Assembly: GCA_003693705.1 (NCBI GenBank)
Contig: RBZT01000855.1
Location: 62,001 to 126,000 of the forward strand
From: Polymyxa betae
Lineage: Eukaryota > Endomyxa > Phytomyxea > Plasmodiophorida > Plasmodiophoridae
Reading direction: 5' to 3'
DNA: 64,000 bases
The position numbers were made by a program, and so were the translations under genes. The notes beneath the pieces are model-generated. The model was not told the origin of the DNA and searched no databases. It worked only from the letters and a program-made list of their open reading frames with translations. Of this stretch, positions 10,358-23,300 are shown one piece after another; within the stretch, counting starts at the first letter, position 1; each line of letters starts with the position of its first letter.

Positions 10358-11808
10358 ATGTCGGTGAGATTGTCACTGGTGGCGTCAATTATACTGCCAG
10401 TGTTAACGTTATGTGAGGCAGATCTTCGAGCCCTTCTGCAGGTGAATACGGCGCCGGCAGTGACTCCAATCCCCATCAATGTTCAAGACGTGTTCATATC
10501 AAGCGCCGCCATCGGAGCTGGACTTGTCGTGCTGTGTTTGGTGATCCTTCGCTGGTTCATTAAAGGCATGTAATCGAGCTGGCAGTTGTTATGCGAGCGT
10601 TCATTCTCAAGACAAGTAATGGTTATAAAAGGCATCGATTATTTACAGGATGAGAACTGGGTTTCGAGTACCTTTTGACCGAGAATTGCCATTTGGCACA
10701 GTCGGTCTCAAGACGACATGCCAGTTGAGTTCCTTGACGAAGTCTACAGCGACATAGCAAATGATGCCATTGCTCCAGCATCTGAAACTTTACTGCCTTC
10801 GGGATTGGCCAACTCTCGTAATCCGCTTGAATCCGACAACATAATCGTATAGCTTAATCTCGGATGCAGTTCTGATACTCGGATTCGGAGCATGTGTGAT
10901 GTGGTAGAGCTTTATGATATCAAAGTCCAGGCTGTACTTAATGACGTCCAGGGCGTGCTCTATACTATGGAGGTTCAAGATGATTTCTGCCCTGAGTAAA
11001 GCATTTAGTCAAGGGCAGGTACGACAGCCGTTTCTTTGGGGCGTCGAATCCTCTCTGAAGCATGCTGTAGATTATTCGCATCGATTCGGCGGGTCAGTTC
11101 TTATCAACAACCGACACCGCTGTTCGAGTATCCAACGTTCAGACGTTGATTCGCGAATCGCCGCGATCGCCAGAGCGGAGAACTCAGACACGAATCGAGC
11201 AAATCTATTCTCCCATAAATGTTCGGGCCGATTCAGTACGATGTCTCACGAACGAGATTGTGATGCCAATAACAAACGATGTCCCTGTTACTGTTATTGT
11301 TATTCCAGTTTCGATTGATTCAATTCTTGCTTCATTATCCAGTTTTAACGACCTGAAAATGCTTCAACGAAGGCCAGATAAAATGATCGCACAATATCCT
11401 GCAGGAATTAGCTCCATTCAACTTGATGTCGATACGGCGACCCGGTCTGTAGTAATTCTGATGATCGAATCGGTATCATCAACTGCACATCTGCTTGGAA
11501 TTCAAGAAAGGATTGTTCGGCGTCATGTGTTCGTGGCTGGATCAACCGTGGTCGATGTCAGCGAGGTATTCGGTCAGGATAGTGATGACGATTGTGTCGT
11601 GTGCTTATCAAACAACAAATCGGTAGTCCTACTACCATGTCTGCATATGTGCATATGCGCATTCTGTAATCGTCAGATCGATCGGTGCCCTGTCTGCAGA
11701 TCACCAATTGAACGATTCCTATCAGATCAGCCTGGTCCAGTGGAAGATCAAGATCAACCTGTCCCCGACAATCACATTATTGGTCTAGTATCAAGCCAGT
11801 CGTATTAA
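10358..11808 (+). CDS. Membrane-anchored RING-HC E3 ubiquitin ligase (CGRRF1-like layout)
   Basis: The first exon encodes MSVRLSLVASIILPVLTLCE (signal or anchor segment) and a second membrane helix GAGLVVLCLVILRWFIKG. An intron from about 10570 to 10649 then leads to MRTGFRVPFDRELPFG. The middle exons are unresolved because several short frames overlap between 10690 and 11140; VELYDIKVQAVLNDVQGVLY is probably coding. The last 220 codons are open and end in a C3HC4 RING: CVVC...LPCLHMCICAFC...CPVC, followed by a short acidic tail. The RING is of the type found in MGRN1/LUL, MUL1 and CGRRF1 proteins. N-terminal membrane segments plus a C-terminal RING resemble CGRRF1. It should act as an E3 ligase on a membrane; substrate unknown. 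Confidence 0.6.
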
Positions 11809-12169
11809 GATCGTTATATGGAACTCTATAGCTTTTCACTCTATTGTTACGCAGCTTTAGATTTGGAAGCTATCATAAGTAGTTGGCTCATTTGTTTTGA
11901 AACGAAAAGCTGTGTGTGGTACGTAAAGACTCTTTCGTCCATACAAGAATCCCGTCATTTGCAGCAATGTCATATTCCATCATATAATATTACTGTTGGC
12001 GGTGACCCGGGTACCACTGTGGGTTGCCCCAGCCCCCCATCACCCCCAAAGGGCTGCGATATCGCTTAGCTCTGGCCAATGTCTACTGAGAGATGCTTTA
12101 CTACATATGGAGTGGACTGTTACACAGATAGGGTCATTGTGCCATTCCATCTAAGGGACATCTTGGACG
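11809..12169. other. Intergenic stretch with C-rich element
   Basis: No gene is supported. Bases 12005-12056 form a conspicuously C-rich block containing the string GCCCCCCATCACCCCC. Related short strings occur at about 26218, 30768 and 41770 in this window, so this looks like a small dispersed repeat rather than a gene-specific promoter. Confidence 0.4.
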
Positions 12170-13657
12170 ATGTCTTCATCTCTTTCGTCCAAGCACACAA
12201 ACCATGCATCTGCGTCGGGATGGATAATCTCTATAGGACTGGCGGTTTTCGTGGCATCGTTTTTGTTGGCTGGATATTTCCCGGCTGACGGCAAGACGAT
12301 TTCCTCGATTGAAGTCATGCGTATCTGGGGTGATCACAATTGGGATGTTGGTACTTATGGAAACGATGTCTGAGAGAGTTAGATTCCAATGCCCCATTAG
12401 GAACCACATCCCTGCCCATTTCGAAAGTATCGGTGCTAGCAAAACAAGTTTTATCGAAACATTTTGATAACCTTCCTGATTATCTTCATGAACGCTCTGA
12501 CACGATTCCTATTGCATTGCTTCTTCGCTATATCAATGAAGATCGCCACGCGAAACTGCTTCGATTGTGTCCATCACGTTCATCATGCGATATTGTGACA
12601 CCTGATCCGGTAAGCAATAAGAACCTCGCCATGCTTTGTTTGATGCGCATTTCATTAGATTTACAAGCTGACGCCTTTACATTTGGCTAGCTTCGCAGGA
12701 GATGCCAAATCAGTCAAGTACCTTTTAGATTTAGGAGCTAACCCAGATGCCTTTGATAAATATTCCCGCAAACCGGCCAACCTCACTTTCAAGTCTTTCA
12801 TTAAAAATTCCAAACAATTCGCGGAATTAAGAGGATCGTCATGCCAGCTTCCCGAAGTTTTCATTACTGAGACTGATTCAAACTTGGCTCTTTCTGAAAT
12901 CCGCCGTTTGATTGCTGAGGGCGAACCATTAATCATACGAAATCTGTTGCATTTTATGAATGGTACTGAGTTACTGGAGTGGAACAGTGCGAATTTCTTA
13001 GAAAAGGTTTGCACCCTCACTCTTCTTCAAACTTGCCTGCTAAAGCAGATTACAGTTTGGAAAAAATAACGTGACTGTTGGGTCTGTTCCGTATGCATCG
13101 TATTTCGGTCTCGAAGCGCATGAATCCGACGTGGCAACATATGTGACAAATGCAGACAGCGACATTTATGTATTCAACAAAAACGACGAAATCAGCGCGA
13201 ACGCTTTCAAGCTGCTGGATAAATTCGTCCAAATGACGTTCCCAGCCTTCTTCACTGCTCCCCATACGCTTGGTTACGAATCGATCCATTTCTATCTAGG
13301 ACAGGTTAGAATTTTCAATTTAACTGGAATGTGCTGTGGTAACGTAAAACTTAGAATGGCTCGGGTGCTCCATTCCATTTACATTCTGACGCTGTCAACT
13401 TACTGACGCATGGAAAAAAGAAATGGTTCATTACACCTCCATTGCAATCTGTGTATAGCCGAACGCCAATGCATAAATATCTGGAATCTGAGAAACAAAT
13501 TCCAAGTCTGCAATGCGAACAGAATCCAGGTGATGTGGTTTACATTCCATTTGATTGGGGACATGCAGTTCTTAACATTGCAAATGAGACCTTCGGCTTT
13601 GCTGTCGAACTACTAAACGATCGCGACTCGTTTCGCTTTCTTCAAGTACAATTATAA
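12170..13657 (+). CDS. Membrane-anchored ankyrin-repeat JmjC-domain oxygenase
   Basis: Starts MSSSLSSKHTNHASASGW, followed by a membrane helix (IISIGLAVFVASFLLAGYF), suggesting a type II anchor. After a helical stretch come ankyrin-type sequences (LTPLHLASFAGDAKSVKYLL DLGANPDAFDKY across one junction). Then comes a JmjC/cupin domain with the entry LIIRNLLHF, an Fe(II)-binding HxD site in PFHLHSDAVNLLTHGKKKWF and the distal histidine in YIPFDWGHAVLNI. These residues are as expected for a 2-oxoglutarate-dependent hydroxylase of the FIH/JMJD5-7 type, which hydroxylates proteins and often recognises ankyrin targets. At least four introns are present, including a 32-bp one at 12351-12382 that keeps frame (WDV-DSNAPLG). 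The lumenal or cytosolic placement of the catalytic domain is inferred only. Confidence 0.8.
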
Positions 13658-13689
13658 ATTATTAATTCTGTGTATAATGACAAGCCGTG

Positions 13690-14976
13690 TCAGAAAGTAA
13701 CCGGCCTGAGCACCCAAAGCTGAGGTTCAGGTCTATTGGTCCGGCTATAACCCGAGATTATCACACAACCATGAACCTGTACAGCAGAATATCCATGTAG
13801 GAGATCAGGACAATCGGAGCCCAGAATATCCAACTCCATCCAGCTACAGTTGGCCACATCCAGCACCCATGGCTTTAGATTAGGCTGGGCATCGAAACAA
13901 ATGACCTTGTTGGCTATTGGAACGCTGGCCGATATCGATCTCAACATTGTATTCATTGCTATAGGCTTATTGGACCAGCAACTATTAGCAATATTCAGCC
14001 TATAAAGACAGCGATCTATAACATCAATGGAGCAGATATTCTGATCTATTATGAAGCTGGTATCTTGTCCATCACAATATCCGTGCTTTGTATGGACACT
14101 TCTCCATCGCAATGTCAATGTATCTAACACTCTGACATCATGCCATCGATGATAGTCACCGCTCCAGGCTCCAACCAGGACAATCTCATCACCAACCGCA
14201 TAAGCAGCATGAATAGCACGACTAACAGGTATGATGGAGAGATCGCCAGTTGTCTTCAGACGATGCCAGACCATAGGAATCGTGCCAGTTTCTAACATGT
14301 AGACCACGCTGGCATCTGGTTTGGGACATCCTTCGCTCGCCAGTTTATCGTTGAAGCAGCCGCCCAGAAAATACAATCCCGTTCTGATACGAGCCACCAA
14401 TGCGCTGTGCAGCTTTGGGGGAGCATCACCCGTCGTTTTCGGTCGATGCCATTCCATTGTTGTGGGATCCAGCAGGAATAAGTCGTTGGTTGTGAAAGTT
14501 TCGAATGGTTGCCGCTGTGAGTTGGCATTCAGCTTAGATCCGCCAAACTGAATTATGCAGCTGAGATGCGGCAAGTACGTCGAGCTATGAAACATTCCAG
14601 CCATTGCATCATGGTTAGTAGCTGATAAACGCTCCCAAACGAATCCTTTAAAGAAACGCGATCGTTCCCAAACAGATCGCACCAACGACTTGATCGATAA
14701 CTTGTCGAGTTTGAAGCTGAGTTTGCTAATCGAGAGCAGCAGTGATAAAAATGGTTTACTGACTGAACCAATCCATGCAGAATTAGTCGATGAGATCATA
14801 TGGAAAAGGCGGCAAACGCTGGCCAGCCTCAGCAGATCATCTGGACCGAGGTGAGCGAAGACCATCTGAATGACATGATCCGGTAGTTCTACAAACAGCT
14901 GGCGCTGATTCGAGCCCTGGCGCTTCACATTCATTACGCCATGCAGACACAGATGATTGGCTTGCACAGGATGCAT
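13690..14976 (-). CDS. F-box and kelch-repeat protein
   Basis: Intronless gene of 428 aa, unusual among its intron-rich neighbours. An F-box (about residues 25-66) reads LFVELPDHVIQMVFAHLGPD followed by LLRLASVCRLFHMI. Downstream are several kelch-type blades: IIQFGGSKL...NDLFLLDPTTMEWHR, GLYFLGGCFND, and IVLVGAWSG...VRVLDTLTLRW. This is the standard layout of a substrate receptor for an SCF (Skp1-Cullin1) ubiquitin ligase, with the kelch propeller binding the target. I chose ATG at 14976 because the codons upstream in frame contain no other ATG. It is convergent with the ankyrin-JmjC gene, with 32 bp between stop codons. Confidence 0.82.
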   Translation of the reverse strand: MHPVQANHLCLHGVMNVKRQGSNQRQLFVELPDHVIQMVFAHLGPDDLLRLASVCRLFHMISSTNSAWIGSVSKPFLSLLLSISKLSFKLDKLSIKSLVRSVWERSRFFKGFVWERLSATNHDAMAGMFHSSTYLPHLSCIIQFGGSKLNANSQRQPFETFTTNDLFLLDPTTMEWHRPKTTGDAPPKLHSALVARIRTGLYFLGGCFNDKLASEGCPKPDASVVYMLETGTIPMVWHRLKTTGDLSIIPVSRAIHAAYAVGDEIVLVGAWSGDYHRWHDVRVLDTLTLRWRSVHTKHGYCDGQDTSFIIDQNICSIDVIDRCLYRLNIANSCWSNKPIAMNTMLRSISASVPIANKVICFDAQPNLKPWVLDVANCSWMELDILGSDCPDLLHGYSAVQVHGCVIISGYSRTNRPEPQLWVLRPVTF

Positions 14977-15237
14977 TTGGGAGCTCAACCGACATTGGCA
15001 ATTTCACACCATTTCTGAGCATTCAGTTACATACGCCCTGTAGGACCCTTCTCGAACCCAAACTGGGTTGGGTTACGGCTGATCTTTTGCATCAATGAAG
15101 CGTGCTATTCGAAAACCTTGCAAGATGAAGGTAAGAGGACTATCTATATGAGCTGTGTATTGCGTACGGAGTGTGATTCATAATCGTGGTGGTCGCGACT
15201 GGTCCTATCGGTAGTTACGTAATACTCCAACGAGACC

Positions 15238-15519
15238 ATGTCCAACGTTAGCGAAGCCTTGCAGCGCATACAGCAGCAAAATCAGGCCCAGATGGTCCAG
15301 AATATGTTCTCCATGATTACCGATAAGTGTTTCAAAAAATGTATCAAGAAACCAGGCAGCAAGCTGGATTCGTCGGATCAGGTTGGTGTTTGGAACATGC
15401 ACCTGGATAATCGATGCCTTATGGGCTGTATGCAGAAATGTTTGTCGCAATGTGTTGATAGCATTCTCGAGGCTACAAAAGTGTGTAGCGAGACCATAGC
15501 TCAAAGAGCACAAGTATGA
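15238..15519 (+). CDS. TIM13: Mitochondrial small Tim chaperone Tim13
   Basis: Small intermembrane-space chaperone that carries hydrophobic precursors to the inner membrane. Read straight through, the frame has a puzzling excess of cysteines. Removing an in-frame 54-bp intron at 15382-15435 (GTTGGT...ATGCAG, no stop codon) restores a standard twin CX3C protein: CFKKC, then the linker IKKPGSKLDSSDQK, then CLSQC. The linker with K-P-G and S-L-D-type sequence is typical of Tim13 rather than Tim8, Tim9 or Tim10. The mature protein would be about 75 residues. Start ATG is at 15238. Its promoter region lies between it and the divergent F-box/kelch gene. Confidence 0.88.
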   Translation: MSNVSEALQRIQQQNQAQMVQNMFSMITDKCFKKCIKKPGSKLDSSDQVGVWNMHLDNRCLMGCMQKCLSQCVDSILEATKVCSETIAQRAQV

Positions 15520-15708
15520 CAACTCGTTGATTGCGTAATATAGATGATTTATATTTGGATTAGTCTCAGGTTGGTGAAGATTCTGATTGGTAATTGTATT
15601 GTTACAAGATCAATAAATGTAAGAAATGGTTCAATTCGCTGGCACCTTTCAATGTTGTGTCCTTTCGCTTTTCGACCCTGCGCTGCTTGATAAACAGTAT
15701 CGAAATGT

Positions 15709-17430
15709 TTAACATTTCGGTTTATTGTATGGACTTTGGAGCTCTTCAATCTCAATGGCTCTGTATTCAATCAAGTATAACGGAATGCAATGTTCTGGAG
15801 CCAGCACGAATATACTTCGACTACCAGCAGTTTCGCCAAACACAATACAATCGTACCTGGTCATCCAACGTTTCTTCAAACTTTTGTAATCAAATTTCAT
15901 ATCTGTTGGCTTATCATACAATAGCGTTCTTGATCTTCGAATATGACAAAGCAATACGCGGTCAACCGAGCATCTCTTTTGAGAGTGTTAGTGCACTTTT
16001 GTCAATTACTTTTGGGTTTCATTACTGATTTGGAATTGATTCTTTCATGATGTGAACTTGTCAATGCATCGTAACACAATAGAGTATAATCGCCACCCTA
16101 CGAACGCTTTAGTAGGGCCCAGCGTTCATATAAATGACCTATTATCAGACCTGACTGACAAACCCACGTTCGAAGATTTCCGATAATTTATCGTGATCAG
16201 AGATATGGAATGCGAATTCGAACCTGGACGAACATGCCCTAAGTGTCAACCGCTATAAGCAAGCTTCTATATACTATACTCCGAATTGTTAGCATGGCGT
16301 CCTAATGGCATCCAATCTGTACTTAGTTGCTGATGAAATCGTCTCCATACCTAATAAGAATTCCTTTAGGGCATCGTTTACAATAGATAACTGGTTTGTT
16401 ACCGAATGCAAATGATATGCGAATACTTTCGCAATCCTCTGACATCGGAACCTATAGCCAGGGCAAGCCTTCAGATCGATAAAATCTTGGCAATTCGCAA
16501 ACTCGGGAGAACTGCTGGCCAGAGTCGAGATCAGAATTACATCAGGATTCTTATGCTTTGTCGATAAGCAGCAAGGCGGAATGCAGGAATATCGCAGCAA
16601 TTTTCTCTGAACTTCTTCAAAGATCCTGCTTCGGTTTTGAATCGCTGACTGCTTTCCATGTTTCAAACTGCGGATAGAAATAGATTCAAGACCAGAGTCG
16701 GTATGGTGCCGGTTACCATGATCAGCTTGCTGATCAGAGGGCTTAAAAACCGGAATACGAAGAATTTTTTTACTGGCTTGAACAGATTCTGGCGGTTTCT
16801 CGTCATTTGAGTGTAATCGTGCAAAATTAGGCAGCGGAACATCTCCGGCCCGGGTATCTGAAACATCTCGTTGAAATCCGGCGTCTGAAAGTCCTTTCCT
16901 GAGAACGTTTTGTGGCTTTTTGGGACTGATCGGACGCCGGACGCTGCCATGGTCTGCATCGCAGTCGGTGATGATGCGATGTCTTGCATCTGATATCTTG
17001 CCCATATCAGAGTATCCTGTATTCAATTCGGCCTGCTCCTTTGGGAAACGCTTCTCAATGAGAGATTCTAAACCGATTATGTAGGTGTCGTCATCGTCAT
17101 CAACGAAGACCAGTTCGTCTTCGGATGGGCTCTTCTGCTTCATCTGCGACATCGATGATGGATATCTTGGTGATTTTCTCCTTTGCGGTTCGCTTTGCGG
17201 TTCAAAAGTCTCAGAACAATTATTGATTGGTTTTTGGTTTGTATCAGGCTCCCAAAATTGGTCAAGAAATCTATCGAGCTCTGTCTGGATGTGCTTCTCG
17301 CTTTCATTTGACGATCCCATTGCATAAACGGCTTTATCTAAAGCAGGAGTAAACGTCACGTCTGAATGTGGTGAGGGTTCTCGAAGCCATGGGAACTGGT
17401 GGTCGTCAGGTTGTGTTTGCATTCGTTCAG
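15709..17430 (-). CDS. Unrecognised protein; C-terminal part weakly PARP-like
   Basis: A long exon (about 16330-17410) encodes a hydrophilic, low-complexity region with an aspartate run (ELVFVDDDDDTYIIGLESLI). It then becomes globular (CQDFIDLKACPGYRFRCQR, QLSIVNDALKEFLLGMET). Splicing at AA/GTACAG to a short exon gives SSRFEFAFHISDHDKLSEIF. Two more short exons follow, and the C-terminus is RSIFVLAPEHCIPLYLIEYR. Frame is kept at every junction (introns about 50-110 bp). The F-H-x-S near a G-F and the terminal P-x-YLIEY recall the first and last strands of ADP-ribosyltransferase (PARP-type) domains, but the middle is not convincing. I call it unknown. The start is uncertain and may lie in an exon near 17618. 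Confidence 0.4.
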
Positions 17431-17795
17431 GATAAAGTGCCAGAGCAGAAACTGCCACCTCCAAGTTTTAGGCTGAAAAGGCGAGAGCGCCATGAGATTT
17501 TAAACAAAGAAGTCGAGCAGCATTCTCTCTGAGTCTGGGGCTGCGTCTCTAAGACCAACTTCATCATGTAGCTTGCCCTGCTGCAGCCCTCTTTTGCAAT
17601 TATGATCGAGTTAGACATTGTAGCGGCATCAAACCTATTGTCTGAAATTCTTTATTTGCTGATATGATGTTGGATTCGCCGAAAAACGTCTGACTCGTAC
17701 GTCCCCTGTCACAACACGACGAAAAATTTGGTAGATTGGCAAACGAAAATTCGCCCAATTTCAAAAAGACAATTCAAGCTTTTCTGGCATCAATA

Positions 17796-18275
17796 TTATT
17801 CAGTGATATTTACTGAATCGAGCAACCGAAGATTCTCACTCGCCGCTGCCTTTTTCCAATCAACATCTAAATAAGGGCCAACGTCATCAGACAGATATAA
17901 TTCTTCCTCCTTGTTTGAAAATGCCACAAGCTTGACGGGAAAGGTACAAATGACAAGGAATTCAAATATCACATCAAGAAGAAAATGGAACAAACTTGCA
18001 GTTCTCTAACTGAAAAGATACGCGAAATAGATGATGATGACGATGCGACTGATAATGTGGAATATATTCAGGGATAACGGGTTTGTCGACCTCCTTGCAA
18101 TCATCAGGATGAAACATATTAATTACGCATGATGGATGGTCTGAAGCCTGCAACACGGAATCACGTTTCGTCATTTCGTAGACTTCTTTCAAAAATAATT
18201 TATGTCCTGCTGGGCTTGCTCTCACAGTCTTGTTATCCGACACCTGTAAATTGATTCGGCGTGAGATCAGAGAGT
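17796..18275 (-). CDS. Unrecognised small protein
   Basis: Two exons fit together. One (about 17997-18243) encodes DNKTVRASPAGHKLFLKEVY through a histidine-rich stretch SHRHHHLFRVSFQLENCK. After an intron of about 65 bp, a second exon encodes LVAFSNKEEELYLSDDVGPY and ends DSVNITE. A possible first exon begins at the ATG near 18280 (MILSDLTPNQFT) but its junction is unclear. The product of about 125-135 residues has no obvious signal peptide or membrane helix once spliced. Family not recognised. The gene is divergent from threonine dehydrogenase, and 18290-18610 would hold both promoters. Confidence 0.4.
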
Positions 18276-18610
18276 ATCATGAATTTTCGAATGCGCTGGC
18301 TGTATACGAGTTGTGAGGTGTGAGGGCGTTCTACAGAAGACCACTCAACAAGTCTCCTATTAATATAGTTTCAGTTCAATCGTGGATAACGTACGACTGC
18401 AGCTTGGGACCATATGAGAGTGAACGGTTACGGATGGCAACTACCTACACTGATCAACTTACCGCAAGTTCAGATTTTTGGATTAATTGTAGCCCTGCGC
18501 TGACTTAAGAGGGTTGCGGGGTCTCGGGGTTTGAGGTCACAGTCAATTCCTGACGTGGATAAACACGTTTCCGCGTCACCGATTGTTCTCATAAAGCAAT
18601 TTAAAGCATC

Positions 18611-19997
<1,387 letters not shown>

Positions 19998-20325
19998 CCA
20001 AGGGATCAACGGATTGTCAAATTTCTATTCACCAGCTCTAAATAATAGATGTCTTATTGCGAATATGATCGGTACTACTGCTTTGATCCTTCTGTTTGCA
20101 TCCGACGTCATAAGACAGAATGCCCCCAATATCGAAACTACCGTTTCATCTACCTCCTCTATTATTGGATAGGTTACAGAATGGCCCACGACCAAGCACA
20201 GAAAGGAGTAGTTTTTCACTGACGGTGCAAAATTGGATCTGCACGTCAGACGCTCGTTCATTGTTGCTCTATAGACATCAGCTAAAAGCGTGACGCAGCA
20301 AAGGCTAGAGAACTCAAATGTTTTG

Positions 20326-23300
20326 ATGTCATCGCGGCCTAGTCTTCATGCAGAATGGAGGCAAATGGTTGCCGCTCGATCACTTAGACAGCGCCTACAG
20401 AAAAAGATGCAGCAGGCGAAATCGGAAGAGGGTAACTCCGATGGTAGTGACGATAACAGAAGCGAAGATAGCCAAATGGATTTCACCAAAGTTGGAGAAA
20501 AAATTGCCGAACATATGAAAACCCAAGGCGTTGTCTTCCAATCACAGTTGGATATCACGTATTCTATCGAAGCTCTGGAGCGAGTTTGGCTGAAGTTTGA
20601 AGGTATATTATCAATCAATCAGCAACAGAGATTTCAAACCGCTTAAATCATTCAGATGGTATCGAAGAAGAGGATTTTGTCAATCTGCTATCATCTGTTT
20701 TATCAACGGATCCACGAAAACTGTCGACGCTGTTTCAGAAAATGGTCAGCTGTTCTGTTTCATACTTAAAACAGTTTGACGACTAAATATGTCATATGCC
20801 ACAGGACGCAAATGCAGATGGCTCTATCGAATGGGATGAGGTTGCCGATGCATGATTGTGGCAATGATTGGTCTAATAAGAGTCCTCAGTTTTTGTCCTA
20901 TTTACTCAAAGAAGCCACTCACAACTGGGATCGAGCCTGTGAAGAAGGTCGTGCTTACTTGAAGCATAAAAGCCATTCTCACGAGCTGATACCACCAATG
21001 CGGTCTATTATCTTTATTCCAGCAGCTAGCAATCGCGGATTCAAATTCGCTGCTCTTTGGTTCGTCAGTCATACGATTAGATACCTGGGTCTAACTGCTA
21101 ACGTTTTAGTGATGATCGGGCAGTTCGCGTGTTTGATTCTCAATCGCTATCGATGGAATGTCAAGTGCCGCTGAAAGAAGCTCGATCCGTCGTATTGAAC
21201 CAAATCGAGCCTGTCGTCGACCTACACAATGCTCAAGTAGCAGCTCGAGAACGTATCGATCGACATCGTGAACAATTTCAAACCCGAACTCGATTGCGCC
21301 ATTATCGAGATCGGCTTGTCTCATCAGGGCGCCAGGCGACCGCATTTGATGAGCTTCTTATACCAACGACGTCATTGTCATTCCAACCATCGGTAGTGAA
21401 ACAGTTCGCTGGGAGAGAAATTATCCCAACTCCTACAGCTATAGCATACGATGCCAAAAATTCCCAAATCGTTGTTGCATCTTCAGATAAGTCTATTACG
21501 ATGTACGGATCGACGTTTGATCGGAGCCATAAGCTTCAGTTCCATCTGGAGAACGGATTATACGTTAGAACACCGCCATCATGTCTGGATATAGGCGAGA
21601 TAGCAGGATATAGTTCCATCCTGCTAGGCGACAGTCATGGCGGCATCTCGATCCTAACCGGCTCACTGGAACAGCGTCAGATACGACATAGTCGAGCACA
21701 TGGCGACGAATCTGTTCGAAAGGTAGGTCGGCGGTGCCTTCATGGCGCATTGATCAATGATTTATGCAGATCATGATCGTCCCGAACATCGGCGTCGCCA
21801 GCGGCGGTATGGACGCTGACATCGTCATGACAGACATGGAACGCTGGGAGACCGTCCGCCGCATGAAGGGCCATGCTCGAGGAATCTATGGCCTAAGCCA
21901 ATGCCAGCAGAATCGGCTGCTGGTCTCTATTGCATATGATGCGAAGATATTGTTATGGGATCCCTACATCTCCACATCTACAGGGTTGGTACATGGTAAG
22001 CGCAGCCACCCCCATGTCATTGCATTGTCTGAAGTCTTTTGAAGGACATCATTCTGATGTCGTCGACGTCATCGTCAATGAAAAGCATAATCAGATGCTC
22101 ACAGCGACGTTTAACAGGAAGATTCATGTCTACGATATCCGCATGTGGCGGTGCATTCAGACTCTGATTGTCGCTACGAATCATCGAACACAAGCCGATG
22201 CTTGCCTCTCCGGTCGGTTTTTACATTTTGAATTTAGCAAATGCTGATTTCTGCCTTTCCAGCCATAGCGTATGATCCGCTCAACGATCAGTTAGTAACC
22301 GGCGGTACATCATTGCAGTCGTGGCAGGTTGTTTCCGATCAAGGCGAGTCTGTCAACAATTCCAGTCATCAGCCGCGAGCTCATCATTCCCTCGTTGTGG
22401 CGGTTCTTCATTCCCCAGTTTTCAAGCAAATAATCTCTGTTAGTGTTGACGAACGTGTTTGCTTATGGGATATTTTCACTGGAGTGAGGTCTTTCGATTT
22501 CATCGCTAGCCATAATGCTCCAATAACAGCGGCATGCCTGGACCATCGTGGGAAGCGTTTGCTAACGGCGGCACAGAACGGAACTGTGAAAATGTGGAAT
22601 TTCAATAATGGGGCTATGATGCACGAATACAGTAAACGCAAACGAGAAATTTCAGCGATTCTATATCTTCCAAAAGCGTTATTTTCGACAGTGGGCATTG
22701 GCGTTAGCGAAGGCATCATCCGGTATAACGGCTCCCTAATTTTACAATTAGATGAGATACTCATAGTTTGCAGATGGGCTGATCCTGGCGCTCCAAACAA
22801 TACGACATCTGTATTCGTGCATAATGAGCAAGAGAAAGAGCCGCTTTGTATCGTTTGTGTTGGAGATTTATTTGTGTCTGGTGATCGAAATGGCGAGCTT
22901 GTGATTCGTTATGCAACAAGCGCAATCGTCAAAAAGAGACTGCAGCTACCAGTGGCTGGTGACAAAGTAATCGAAACGTTTGGTGTTATCAAATGCAATT
23001 TGAACGTCAGACCAGATTGACGCTATCAACAAAATGAAGTTCCTCACAATCAATAACACGACCTTTGGATTCATCGGCACTGATTCTGGGACCTTGCACA
23101 TCGTTGAGTCGCGAACATGGAACATCATTAGCACTCAATTTAAAGTAGGCACCGCTTGCCAGACATCTTATTGCGATTCATGCCATTTTTAGGCCCTGAC
23201 AGAAAGCATCGTAGCCGTTGACGGTGACGAAACTGCATGTCGATTATTAGTATGCGATAGCTCTGGACTTGCTAAGATATGGGATCTCCAAGCAATTACC

